64,000 nucleotides of DNA. Source: Aquibacillus halophilus (lineage in GTDB: Bacteria; Bacillota; Bacilli; Bacillales; Amphibacillaceae). Where the stretch lies: the NCBI RefSeq assembly GCF_009649745.1, contig NZ_WJNG01000001.1, positions 1 through 64,000 on the forward strand. Direction: 5' to 3'. Below, piece after piece: positions 28,147 through 36,588 of this stretch. Below the pieces are notes generated by a model. It worked only from the letters and a program-made list of their open reading frames with translations. It had not been told where the DNA came from and searched no databases. Positions within the stretch are counted from its first letter, which is position 1. Every line of letters begins with the position of its first letter. The translations under genes were made by a program, and so were the position numbers.

Positions 28147-28275
28147 ATGATTGAAGCGCAGGGCAGTCGACTCCTGCGGGAAAAGCGACGGCTGAAAATC
28201 CCGGAGGAAGTGGTTTTCTTCCGAGGAAGTTGAAGCGTTGCCCGCGGAAAGCGACTGCCCGAAGCGCAATTCAAC
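28147..28275 (-). repeat. hairpin repeat family B, copy 2 (inverted)
   Basis: Reverse complement of the 13600-13735 unit: GGGCAGTCGACTCCTGCGGGA at one end and GCGGAAAGCGACTGCCC at the other, with GGAGGAAGTGGTTTTCTTCC inside. The terminal GGGCAGTCG/CGACTGCCC arms are perfect complements here. It lies in the intergenic space before the SET-domain gene. Confidence 0.82.
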
Positions 28276-28439
28276 TAGTAGCTACGCTACGTCACAATTA
28301 TCATAAACTTCGAAATCAAAATATAATCCGTAAAAGACCTTTTCGCAACTTGTTAAGATTAACCAGTTGCATTTGCCTATTTTAACTGTCAAGCTTAAAA
28401 TAAGGTATAAACTATAATAAGAATTTGCAGGTGATAAAC

Positions 28440-28841
28440 ATGATTGAAATAAAAACTTCCACACTCAGCGATGGTGAATTTAACAGAGGGGTATTTGCTA
28501 CGCGCGACATAGAAAAAGGCGAAATGATTCACGTCGCACCAGTCGTCCCTTATCCAAACAGAGAGCACAAATATATTGAGAAAACTGTACTAGAAGACTA
28601 TGTCTATGAGTACGGTAAAAACCATACTGCAGTCGTCTTAGGCTACGGGATGCTATTTAACCATTCATACACACCGAATGCTGACTATGATATTAACTTT
28701 TCAAACCACACGTTTGAATTTTTTGCTCATACAGATATAAAAGCTGGTGAAGAAGTGTTAATTAACTATAACGGGGATGTCGATAACAAGGATCCTTTAT
28801 GGTTTAACATGGACCTTGAATCACTTGCCGAAGAGGAATAA
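28440..28841 (+). CDS. SET-domain protein (putative protein-lysine methyltransferase)
   Basis: A 133-residue protein that is essentially a bare SET domain. Its N-terminal part GVFATRDIEKGEMI is followed by the cofactor/active-site motif FNHSYTPNADY and by AGEEVLINYNGD, equivalent to the ELxxDY motif. SET proteins transfer methyl groups from SAM to lysine. Stand-alone bacterial versions of this size are common but rarely characterised, so the substrate is unknown. ATG 28440 is chosen because GCAGGTGAT lies just upstream; an upstream in-frame TTG overlaps that site. Confidence 0.85.
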   Translation: MIEIKTSTLSDGEFNRGVFATRDIEKGEMIHVAPVVPYPNREHKYIEKTVLEDYVYEYGKNHTAVVLGYGMLFNHSYTPNADYDINFSNHTFEFFAHTDIKAGEEVLINYNGDVDNKDPLWFNMDLESLAEEE

Positions 28842-28868
28842 TAAATTAAAAATTCATATCCACAACTC

Positions 28869-28895
28869 ACCCCGGCCATTCATTTGGTCCGGGGT
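28869..28895. terminator. bidirectional terminator between convergent genes
   Basis: ACCCCGG pairs with CCGGGGT around a 13-base loop, between the ends of the SET-domain gene (plus) and the TPR gene (minus). Confidence 0.75.
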
Positions 28896-28916
28896 GTTTC
28901 AATTCCAACAACAAGT

Positions 28917-29825
28917 TCATTTGCCTGTGATGGTTTCTAATTGTGATGCCTCCTCTAAAAGGTTGAATCCTTCTTCTATTTTTCCCATACGTATTAAGCT
29001 ACGACTTTTCCCGTAATATCCTGAAGTCTCTTCAGGGAACCTTTCAATCATTGCATCATAAACAGCCAATGCCTTTTTCTCCTCATTTAATTCAAACAGT
29101 AATGATGCCTTATAATAATACGCTTCGGCTTCTGTTTGGTCTGATTCAAGAATTTGGTTCAAAACTTGTAATGCTGCATCTAACCTTCCCATATGATCAT
29201 TGGTATAAACTAAATACCACAGTACATCGATATCATTTGGAACCAATTTATTATATTTATGAAAAAAAGCTAATGCTTCTTCTAAGTCATCTAGATAATA
29301 ATGGGATTTTCCTTTTCCATATAGTGCATGGGAATTAGTCGGGTCTATTAATAAAGCCATTTCATAGTAGGTAAGTGCTTCTTGGTTCCTATCCATTGCA
29401 GACAAAATATTTCCCAAATTTATGTATTCTGCTTCCTTATTGGGTTTAATTTCAATAGATTGTCTAGCATAAATTAATGCTTCCTCAAATCTTCCTAGCT
29501 GAAATAAAACAAATGATTTGTTATTTAGGGCAGGATCTAGACTTGGGTTAATTGCTAGTGCATGGTTTAAGGCTTCTAAGGCCTTTTGTGGCTTTCCAAT
29601 TTCTGTTAAAATGTATCCTTTTTCACTAAAAAGCTCACTGTCCCTTGGAAACAGTTCAATTCTTCGATTTACATATTCTAAAGCCTGTTCATAATTTTCA
29701 CTGCTATAATACTTCTGAACTGTTTGACTTGAATAAAACAGATCTATTGGAGAGAACTTAATCAGACTAAGCCCAATTAGCATCATTAATATAATCAACC
29801 AAGTAATTAGTCTAACCTTTTCCAC
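28917..29825 (-). CDS. membrane-anchored TPR protein
   Basis: A 302-residue protein. Residues 6-24 form one hydrophobic segment (signal anchor), followed by about seven tetratricopeptide repeats, recognisable by recurring patterns such as ALEALNHALAINPSLDPAL and ALTYYEMALLIDPTNSHALY. TPR arrays bind partner proteins; here the array would lie outside the membrane. It starts at GTG after AAAAGGAG. It is a single gene with no informative operon, so no partner can be named. Confidence 0.85.
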   Translation of the reverse strand: MEKVRLITWLIILMMLIGLSLIKFSPIDLFYSSQTVQKYYSSENYEQALEYVNRRIELFPRDSELFSEKGYILTEIGKPQKALEALNHALAINPSLDPALNNKSFVLFQLGRFEEALIYARQSIEIKPNKEAEYINLGNILSAMDRNQEALTYYEMALLIDPTNSHALYGKGKSHYYLDDLEEALAFFHKYNKLVPNDIDVLWYLVYTNDHMGRLDAALQVLNQILESDQTEAEAYYYKASLLFELNEEKKALAVYDAMIERFPEETSGYYGKSRSLIRMGKIEEGFNLLEEASQLETITGK

Positions 29826-30128
29826 TGTACATACTCCTTTTTAAAACACCACTTGTTAAAAGATATGTATGTGGAGAGCAAACTTGAACAACAAGTTAAT
29901 ATGTTGAATCTTAATAAATTTATCTATTCATATGTTTCAGCTGAACGTAGTTTTAAAAAATCATACTACCCTATTACCCTGCTTATGTGCTTTTAATGCT
30001 TACTAGACACATTTTCAGTATACAAACGAAAATATAGCCATGGAAGAATTAGATTGTAGGTGTCATTACTTGTATCCGGTCCAGCCTTATACATACTGTT
30101 GGAGGAAGCTAATCAAGTCTAAATACAA
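29826..30128. other. gene-less stretch
   Basis: Some 300 bases between the TPR gene and the Ca2+-ATPase terminator. No reading frame with a ribosome binding site and no repeat copy was seen. The TPR promoter presumably lies at its left end. Confidence 0.5.
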
Positions 30129-30166
30129 ATGAGGATGGACCCGATTTAACTGGACCCATCCTCATT
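30129..30166 (-). terminator. terminator after the Ca2+-ATPase gene
   Basis: ATGAGGATGG(G)TCC and GGACCCATCCTCAT form a stem of about 14 bp around a 10-base loop. It lies about 40 bases beyond the stop codon on the minus strand. Confidence 0.75.
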
Positions 30167-30207
30167 ATTATTTAGTCTTAACTTTTTATTTTAATCTTTC
30201 TTTAATT

Positions 30208-32844
30208 CTATTTCCGATTCCGTAACACTTTAACTACTTCCATAAGAACTACTGAACTAACTGCTAGACCTGTTGCAATTGCCCACTCATTTAAGCCGAA
30301 TGTAGATGGGATATCAAACACATCACGAGCGAACGGCATAATGGTGATTCCATAAAGCACAAAGCCAACAAGAACAGCTCCTATCACATACTTATTACTA
30401 AAGAATCCTGCACCAAAAGCTGTTTGCGTATTGGAACGAGCGGCAAACGTTTGAAGTGTACGTGACAGAATTAGAGTTGTAAAAGCCATCGCAATACCCA
30501 TTTCCGCTGAATGCTGCAAACCGATAAAGTGCGAGATAATTACCGCAATACCGATTAGTAGACCGCGTGTAATAACTGCCTGTAACGTTCTACCAGAGAA
30601 AATTCCTTCATCAATATTACGAGGTTTTCGTTTCATCACATCTGGCTCTTCCTTTTCCATACCTAAGGCAATGGCTGGAAGTGAATCATTAACAAGGTTG
30701 ATGAACAATAGCTGAAGAGCAGTAAATGGTGCAGTCCAGCCTAGAAATACTGCAAATAAGATTGCAATGATTGCACCTAAATTACCTGCAAACAAATAGC
30801 TAATTGCTTTTTTAATATTATCGAAAACAGTTCGACCGACACCGACAGCTTTAACGATTGACACAAAATTATCATCTGTCAAAATCATCGCGGAGGCATC
30901 CTTGGCCACATCGGTACCACTACCCATTGCGATTCCAATATCAGCTTGCTTTAATGCTGGTGCATCATTTACACCATCACCAGTCATTGCGGTGATACGG
31001 TCTTTCTTCTGCCAAGCTTTAACGATTCTTATTTTATTTTCTGGAGATACCCGAGCATAAACAGAAATTTTTTCAAGCTTTTGATCCAATTCCTCTTCAG
31101 ACATCGCATCAAGTTCCTGTCCGGTTACAGCAATATCGTCCTCATCCATCAAGCCAATTTCGCGAGCTATCGCTTGTGCTGTTGTTTTATGGTCACCGGT
31201 AATCATTACTGTGCGAATACCTGCTTTTTTAGATTGTTCAATCGAATCGTACACAGCTTCCCGTGGAGGATCCATCATCGCCGTTAGACCGACCAAAACA
31301 AGATCATTTTCATCGTCATGGTCAACATCAGCATTTCCTTCTGGCAATTTCTTATAGCCATAGGCTAGCACCCGAAGTGCCTGCTCGGAGTAATCCTCAT
31401 TAGCCTTTTTAAGTCGCTCCAACCATTCATCTGTCAGGGATTGCTCTTCTCCGTCGACTAGTATGTAACTGGCACGGTCAAACATTACGTCCGGCCCGCC
31501 CTTAGTCAATAGTAGCTTTTCGTCATCTATCGTGTACACTGTTGACATCAGTTTCCGATCCGAATCAAATGGTAGTTCTGCCTCTCGCTGATAGCTTTCC
31601 CGGATTTCGTTATAATCCTTATTATTATTGTTAGCGAAATTAATTAAAGCAACTTCGGTTGGATCCCCTACTTCCTTACCTTCGTTGTTAATATATGAAT
31701 CATTACAAAGGACAGCAATATTAACTAGAAGTCGCTCTGTTTCACTCCAATTATCAGGATCTTCTGGTAAGTTCTCATTTGAGCCATTTGCCACAAAATA
31801 GTTTGTTACAGTCATTTTATTTTGCGTCAATGTACCTGTTTTATCTGTACAAATTACACTAGTGGACCCTAACGTTTCTACAGCAGGAAGTCTGCGAATG
31901 ATCGCATGTTGTCTTGCCATTTTATTTGTACCTACCGACATTACGATAGTGACAATCGATTGTAGCGCTTCAGGTATTGCAGCTACTGCAATAGCAACTG
32001 CAAACATTAAAGCATTAAGAATCGCTGTTGTTGTGTCAACAGGCGTATCACCAAACCAAATACCCCCGACTTCTACTCCAAAAATAACGATACATAGAAT
32101 CAGAATACCAATTCCTAATTTCTTGCTGAATACGTCTAGTTTACGTTGCAATGGTGTTTGCTTTTCCTCGGCCGTTGATAGCATATCAGCAATTTTGCCG
32201 ACTTCTGTTTTTTCTCCTGTTCCAGTAACAACAAAAGATCCACGACCATAAACAACTAGTGAGCTACTAAATACCATGTTTCGACGATCACCAAGGACAG
32301 CCTCTTCCTCGATTGCCTCTGTATTTTTCTCTACAGCCTCTGACTCACCAGTAAGCATTCCTTCGTTGATTTTAAGTGATCCACTTTCAAACAAACGACC
32401 ATCGGCAGGTACAAAATCACCCGCCTCCAGCAAAACAATATCCCCTTGAGCAAGCTCCCTCGCTGGGATGGTTTGCTTAGAATCACCACGAATAACCTTT
32501 GCTTCAGGCGCTGACATATCTCGGAGTGCATCAAGTGAGCTCTCCGCTTTTCTTGTCTGTACAACGCTAATAACAGAGTTTAGCAATATTACAATAAAAA
32601 TAATGACTGACTCAACAACTTCTCCCAAAATGAGCTGTACGCCAGCAGCAACAAGGAGGACAATTACCATTGAGTCCTTTAAGGTTTCTAGAAATAACTT
32701 CCATGTCGGAACTTTTTCTTTATCCTCAATCTCATTATAGCCATCTCTTTCTAGACGACTTTTCGCTTCTTCCTTAGATAAACCATTTTTCGTTGATTCG
32801 ACATGCTTCATAACATCTTCTGAGCTATTACGATAGAAGTCCAT
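30208..32844 (-). CDS. P-type Ca2+-transporting ATPase (YloB/SERCA-like)
   Basis: An 878-residue P2-type ATPase. Domains in order: cation_ATPase_N (1-70), actuator with GMLTGESEAVEK, ion site in TM4 with AAIPEAL, phosphorylation motif CTDKTGTLTQNK, hinge TGDGVNDAPALKQAD, and TM6 with NLVNDSLPA. The PEAL and NxxND residues match Ca2+ (or Ca2+/Mn2+) pumps. It exports calcium from the cytoplasm; the B. subtilis homologue is linked to sporulation, which I cite as family knowledge. GGAAGGGAG precedes ATG. Single gene with its own terminator. Confidence 0.92.
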   Translation of the reverse strand: MDFYRNSSEDVMKHVESTKNGLSKEEAKSRLERDGYNEIEDKEKVPTWKLFLETLKDSMVIVLLVAAGVQLILGEVVESVIIFIVILLNSVISVVQTRKAESSLDALRDMSAPEAKVIRGDSKQTIPARELAQGDIVLLEAGDFVPADGRLFESGSLKINEGMLTGESEAVEKNTEAIEEEAVLGDRRNMVFSSSLVVYGRGSFVVTGTGEKTEVGKIADMLSTAEEKQTPLQRKLDVFSKKLGIGILILCIVIFGVEVGGIWFGDTPVDTTTAILNALMFAVAIAVAAIPEALQSIVTIVMSVGTNKMARQHAIIRRLPAVETLGSTSVICTDKTGTLTQNKMTVTNYFVANGSNENLPEDPDNWSETERLLVNIAVLCNDSYINNEGKEVGDPTEVALINFANNNNKDYNEIRESYQREAELPFDSDRKLMSTVYTIDDEKLLLTKGGPDVMFDRASYILVDGEEQSLTDEWLERLKKANEDYSEQALRVLAYGYKKLPEGNADVDHDDENDLVLVGLTAMMDPPREAVYDSIEQSKKAGIRTVMITGDHKTTAQAIAREIGLMDEDDIAVTGQELDAMSEEELDQKLEKISVYARVSPENKIRIVKAWQKKDRITAMTGDGVNDAPALKQADIGIAMGSGTDVAKDASAMILTDDNFVSIVKAVGVGRTVFDNIKKAISYLFAGNLGAIIAILFAVFLGWTAPFTALQLLFINLVNDSLPAIALGMEKEEPDVMKRKPRNIDEGIFSGRTLQAVITRGLLIGIAVIISHFIGLQHSAEMGIAMAFTTLILSRTLQTFAARSNTQTAFGAGFFSNKYVIGAVLVGFVLYGITIMPFARDVFDIPSTFGLNEWAIATGLAVSSVVLMEVVKVLRNRK

Positions 32845-33098
32845 TGGAATGCTCCCTTCCTATCTAGTACTGTTTGCTTTTTATGTAGAAATTAATCATT
32901 AGGTTGTGTATTAAGTCAATGTTGTATGTATTTTTCTCTTTTTACTATTATACATAATTCTCTAAATACCCTTTTATTGCAGAAAGAAAACTTTTCCATA
33001 TTTAAAGTGTGTCACAATAGTATGAAAAATTGTGAAAATTAGTTGTGGTAGAGTGAATTAATCCTAATAAACGTAAATACACTACGTCTTATTTTATT

Positions 33099-34376
33099 TT
33101 ACCCATTAACTGATGTCATCTCTTTTTCTGGTTTAGTTGCAAGTAGTGAACAAACTACACCAATCAATGGAAAAATTAGCGAGATTAGCAAAACGGGTGT
33201 ATAACTATGAAAGAAATCAAAACCAAACCCGAACGGAAGTGGACCAAATGCTGAGCCAGCAACACCCATTGTTACCCCTACGCCATTAATACTTCCAATA
33301 TACCTTCTTCCAAAGTAATCTGGCCAAATCACATTAGTGGCAATCCGACCAAACCCATTTCCAATTCCCCATAGTACCCCTACTGTGATGGCAATAACAA
33401 AGTTGCTCATGATCAGCAATAATAATAGCAAAATAATTTCAATGACAAAAACCATTAGAAGCATATAATTCGTTTTGATTTTTTCTGTAATAAATCCAGA
33501 AATAAATGACATTGGAATACCGACAACAGCCATTAAGCTTAATACCATCGCAGCAACCTCAGGCTCAAGTTCATTGGACCCAAAAATGGAGATAATATGA
33601 AAGGTAATACCGGTATTAATCATCGACGGAATACCAACACAAATCAAGATCATCCAAAATGCCCTCGTCTTGACAGCTTCATTTAATTGCCAGCTCACCT
33701 CTGGATCCAGATAATCCTTACCCTTCTTTGTCTCAGAATCTCTTGTTTTGGGCTCACTTATCCCATCTGGAACTAGCCCGATATCCTCTGGGCGATTTTT
33801 GACACCGAAAAAAGCAAGAGGTACAAATACAACTAGTAACATAATACCCCAGAACCTCCACGCTAGTTGCCAATCCCACGTTTGAATTAACCACGTGTTA
33901 ATAATCGGAAAGAGCATGGCACTCGCAAAGCTTCCTAATGATATAAAGCTTACTGCACGTCCTCTTTTTTCAATAAACCATTGAGCCACTAATGTGTTCG
34001 GAATTAGCGACATACTCCCCTGACCCAACAAACGAATCAAAAAGATACCAACTGCAAACATCCACATCGATGTTACCGCACTATTAAAAAAACAAGCAGC
34101 GGCAAGAGCTGAACCAACAATCACCATCATCGTCCGTTGCCCAAATCGGTCAATAAACCGTCCAACAAGAATCATCGTAAAACCTGCAAATAATGTAGCG
34201 ATAGAATATAAGCCTGATACTTGAGATCTCGACCAACCAAAATCCTTGATGTATTCATCAACAAAAATCGAATTCGAATACGTCTGGCCAGGTCCCGAAA
34301 AAAATACACCCATTGCTGCGATAAAAACAATTACCCAGCCATAGTAGAAATTTTTGAAGTTGCTTTTAATAACCAG
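33099..34376 (-). CDS. MFS transporter (oxalate/formate antiporter-like) with non-canonical start
   Basis: A 12-helix major facilitator of about 425 residues, with the loop-2 motif GRFIDRFGQR, the repeated motif GFITEKIKTN in the second half and GPGQTYSNSIF after helix 1. The first ATG (34313) would cut off half of helix 1. The frame stays open upstream and encodes SNFKNFYYGWVIVFIAA, a typical MFS start, but contains no ATG, GTG or TTG before a stop. A strong site AAAGGTGGGG lies 7 bases before CTG 34376 and 13 before ATT 34370, so I place the start at CTG. The substrate is unknown. Confidence 0.8.
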   Translation of the reverse strand: MVIKSNFKNFYYGWVIVFIAAMGVFFSGPGQTYSNSIFVDEYIKDFGWSRSQVSGLYSIATLFAGFTMILVGRFIDRFGQRTMMVIVGSALAAACFFNSAVTSMWMFAVGIFLIRLLGQGSMSLIPNTLVAQWFIEKRGRAVSFISLGSFASAMLFPIINTWLIQTWDWQLAWRFWGIMLLVVFVPLAFFGVKNRPEDIGLVPDGISEPKTRDSETKKGKDYLDPEVSWQLNEAVKTRAFWMILICVGIPSMINTGITFHIISIFGSNELEPEVAAMVLSLMAVVGIPMSFISGFITEKIKTNYMLLMVFVIEIILLLLLLIMSNFVIAITVGVLWGIGNGFGRIATNVIWPDYFGRRYIGSINGVGVTMGVAGSAFGPLPFGFGFDFFHSYTPVLLISLIFPLIGVVCSLLATKPEKEMTSVNG

Positions 34377-34652
34377 GTCAACCCCACCTTTATTGTAAAT
34401 TATAATAGTGATTTAATTAGATATAATTCGGGAAAATTCAAAGTAAGAAGCACTCGTTATTTTAATATATCAGTTTTCTGAAGATTAACATAAAATTCTG
34501 AATTGTTTATAGTAAAGAAACATTGCTGAAAAACTAGGATTTTTCAACTAAATCGACCTACTTTTACGGACATAGCTGGAACAAAAATTATAATATATAG
34601 AAATATAACTAGAATTCTTGTTTTATATCGATCAACCTGTTTTTTTCAAAAG
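34377..34652. other. divergent intergenic region
   Basis: AT-rich region between the MFS gene and the ECF sigma gene. It carries the MFS ribosome binding site at its left end and the ECF-type promoter just beyond its right end. No other gene or repeat was seen. Confidence 0.5.
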
Positions 34653-34680
34653 TGACACAATTAATAAATTGTCACGTCTA
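34653..34680 (+). promoter_or_regulatory. candidate ECF-type promoter of the sigma/anti-sigma operon
   Basis: TGACAC and CGTCTA are separated by 16 bases, resembling the TGAAAC/TGTAAC and CGTC boxes of Bacillus ECF promoters. It lies 31 bp before the sigma gene start, as expected for autoregulation. The -35 lies in an imperfect dyad, GTGACACAATT ... AATTGTCAC. Confidence 0.6.
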
Positions 34681-34711
34681 ATAAGTGAAATCAAAAACGG
34701 AGGAATGGGAC

Positions 34712-35242
34712 ATGGATAAGATTAGCTCAACTATTTCCGAATGGTTTCATCAATACAGTCATGATGTATATGACTTCTTAGTTTATTATACCGGTACAAC
34801 TGATGTTGAAGACTTAGTTCAAGAGGTGTTTATTAAAGCAGGAAAAGGCATAAATTCCTTCGAAGACAAGGCAAGTCCGAAAACCTGGATCTTTAGTATT
34901 GCGCGCAACGTCGCTATTGATGAAGCAAGGAAGAAGAAAAACAAAATTAGGAAAAATAGCCTGTCATTTGATGAACGGATTTGGAATGATAATGATAACC
35001 AACAAACACCAGAAGAAATCCTCCTTCAAAATGAACAAAAACAACAATTATATAACGCTATTAACATGACAAAACAAAGCTACCGGGATGTTCTAATCTT
35101 AAGAGGAATAAAAGGATTATCAGTTAAAGAAACTGCTGAAGTTTTAAACTGGAAAGAAACAAAAGTTAGGACTAATTATCATCGGGCAATTAAAGCATTA
35201 AGACAGGCACAAAGTGGGGGGATTTCACATGAACAAGCATGA
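34712..35242 (+). CDS. ECF sigma factor (SigX/SigW-like)
   Basis: A 176-residue sigma-70 factor with only regions 2 and 4. Region 2 shows TDVEDLVQEVFIKAG and TWIFSIARNVAIDEARK; region 4 has RDVLILRGIKGLSVKETAEV and the recognition helix KETKVRTNYHRAIKALR. The wording TWxxSIARxVAID is closest to SigX as I remember it. ATG 34712 is chosen because GGAGGAATG precedes it. The 3' end overlaps the anti-sigma gene by 14 bp. Expected to direct envelope-stress genes and its own operon. Confidence 0.87.
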   Translation: MDKISSTISEWFHQYSHDVYDFLVYYTGTTDVEDLVQEVFIKAGKGINSFEDKASPKTWIFSIARNVAIDEARKKKNKIRKNSLSFDERIWNDNDNQQTPEEILLQNEQKQQLYNAINMTKQSYRDVLILRGIKGLSVKETAEVLNWKETKVRTNYHRAIKALRQAQSGGISHEQA

Positions 35243-36464
35243 TCCAAATAATATTGAACGAGAGCTTAGGGATTTCCCTACTCACAAATTGAGCCAGTCT
35301 AGTCAAGAAAAAATCCATCAAAATTTAATGACCTCCGTTCAAAAAGTAAAAAAAACTAAAAGGAGAGAAATTGTCATGAAAAAAGTGATGATTGGAACTG
35401 TAAGTGTAGCGGCACTAGTACTGTTTATTCTTTTAGGCGTCAACACTTTTTTTAATACTAATCAGAATACTGGAGAAGTGGATGAAGAGGTTAACAATCC
35501 TCCCCAACAAGAACCAGAACAACAGGAACCAGAAAGTTCCGCAGTACCGGAATTTGATGAAGAAAAAGCTAGGGAAATCATGACCAACTACAAGCAAGCA
35601 TTTGTTTCGTTAACAGAAGCAAGGAATAGTGATGGGTTGATTACAACCTTTGATTCAATTAGTGAAGTGCACAGTCACTTATCCGAAGTGATGTCAGCTG
35701 ACCTAGCCTCAAGGACGATTGACTCTTATGTAGAAGAAAAGGATGATGGAGTCTATTTAATTGCTAAAGATGCCCCAACGTGGTTAGCAGAGGACACCGA
35801 ATTTACGGTTGAACGAGTAAACGATGAACATTATAAGATAATTCAGGAACGAAATAATGAGCTAATTGGTCACAAGGAGTTGATTTTTCACTCCGAATGG
35901 AGAGATGAAAAATGGATCGTTAGTCAAATCGATTCAAATAATCTTGAATCCGAAGAAGAAGAGGAAGAACTAACGATTGAGGAAAAAGCTGAAACTATTA
36001 TTCAAGCAATTCACAATAGGAATATGGAGTCATTAGCCGAGCAAGTTCATCCTGAGAAAGGGTTGCTGTTCTCCCCTTATGTATTTATTCAAGAAGATGC
36101 AGTTGTATTTGAAAAAAACCAAGTCGCAACTCTTTTAAATGACAATGAACAATATTTATGGGGACATTCTGATGGTAGTGGTGAGCCAATTGAATTAACA
36201 CCTAATGAATACTTTGACCAATTCCTAGATATTGAAGCCCTTCTTGAACCGGATGAGATACTTGTCGATCAAGTAAAACAACGTGGTAATTCAATAAATA
36301 ACCTTAAGGAGGTCTTCCCTGAATCTACAGTAGTCGAATATTACCATTCAGGTACAGAGGAATATGATGGAATGGATTGGTCCAGTGTCAATCTTGTTTT
36401 TGAACAAGATCAAAATGGTAGCTGGAAATTAGTAGCAATCGTAAAGGACCAGTGGACAATCTAA
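35229..36464 (+). CDS. membrane-anchored anti-sigma factor of the ECF operon (RsiX-like)
   Basis: A 411-residue protein with a short cytoplasmic N-terminus (1-50), one membrane segment (about 55-72, MIGTVSVAALVLFILLGV), a Pro/Glu/Gln-rich linker, and an acidic extracellular part of about 300 residues. That layout and the 14-bp overlap with the sigma gene fit an RsiX-type anti-sigma. ATG 35229 follows GGGGGGATTT. Inside the gene AAGGAG lies 8 bases before an in-frame ATG at 35376, exactly where the membrane segment begins, so a shorter product may also be made. No zinc anti-sigma motif is seen. Confidence 0.75.
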   Translation: MNKHDPNNIERELRDFPTHKLSQSSQEKIHQNLMTSVQKVKKTKRREIVMKKVMIGTVSVAALVLFILLGVNTFFNTNQNTGEVDEEVNNPPQQEPEQQEPESSAVPEFDEEKAREIMTNYKQAFVSLTEARNSDGLITTFDSISEVHSHLSEVMSADLASRTIDSYVEEKDDGVYLIAKDAPTWLAEDTEFTVERVNDEHYKIIQERNNELIGHKELIFHSEWRDEKWIVSQIDSNNLESEEEEEELTIEEKAETIIQAIHNRNMESLAEQVHPEKGLLFSPYVFIQEDAVVFEKNQVATLLNDNEQYLWGHSDGSGEPIELTPNEYFDQFLDIEALLEPDEILVDQVKQRGNSINNLKEVFPESTVVEYYHSGTEEYDGMDWSSVNLVFEQDQNGSWKLVAIVKDQWTI

Positions 36465-36478
36465 TTAATTTAACTTAG

Positions 36479-36518
36479 GAAATAACCGTTTTGCCATTGT
36501 GCTACGGTTATTTTCTTT
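36479..36518 (+). terminator. terminator of the ECF sigma operon
   Basis: AAATAACCG and CGGTTATTT pair around a 16-base loop, followed by TCTTTTTC. It separates the SigX-like operon from the ECF41 operon. Confidence 0.8.
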
Positions 36519-36527
36519 TTCAAAATC

Positions 36528-36554
36528 TGTCACAGAAGAACTCTCTCCCTCGTC
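36528..36554 (+). promoter_or_regulatory. ECF41-type promoter TGTCACA-N16-CGTC
   Basis: TGTCACA (36528-36534) and CGTC (36551-36554) with exactly 16 bases between them. This equals the promoter motif described for ECF41 sigma factors, which normally autoregulate a COE (carboxymuconolactone decarboxylase, oxidoreductase or epimerase) gene. An ECF41 gene lies in the same operon. Confidence 0.85.
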
Positions 36555-36588
36555 ATGTTTAATGATTGAACAAAAGGAGGGGTTTTTT

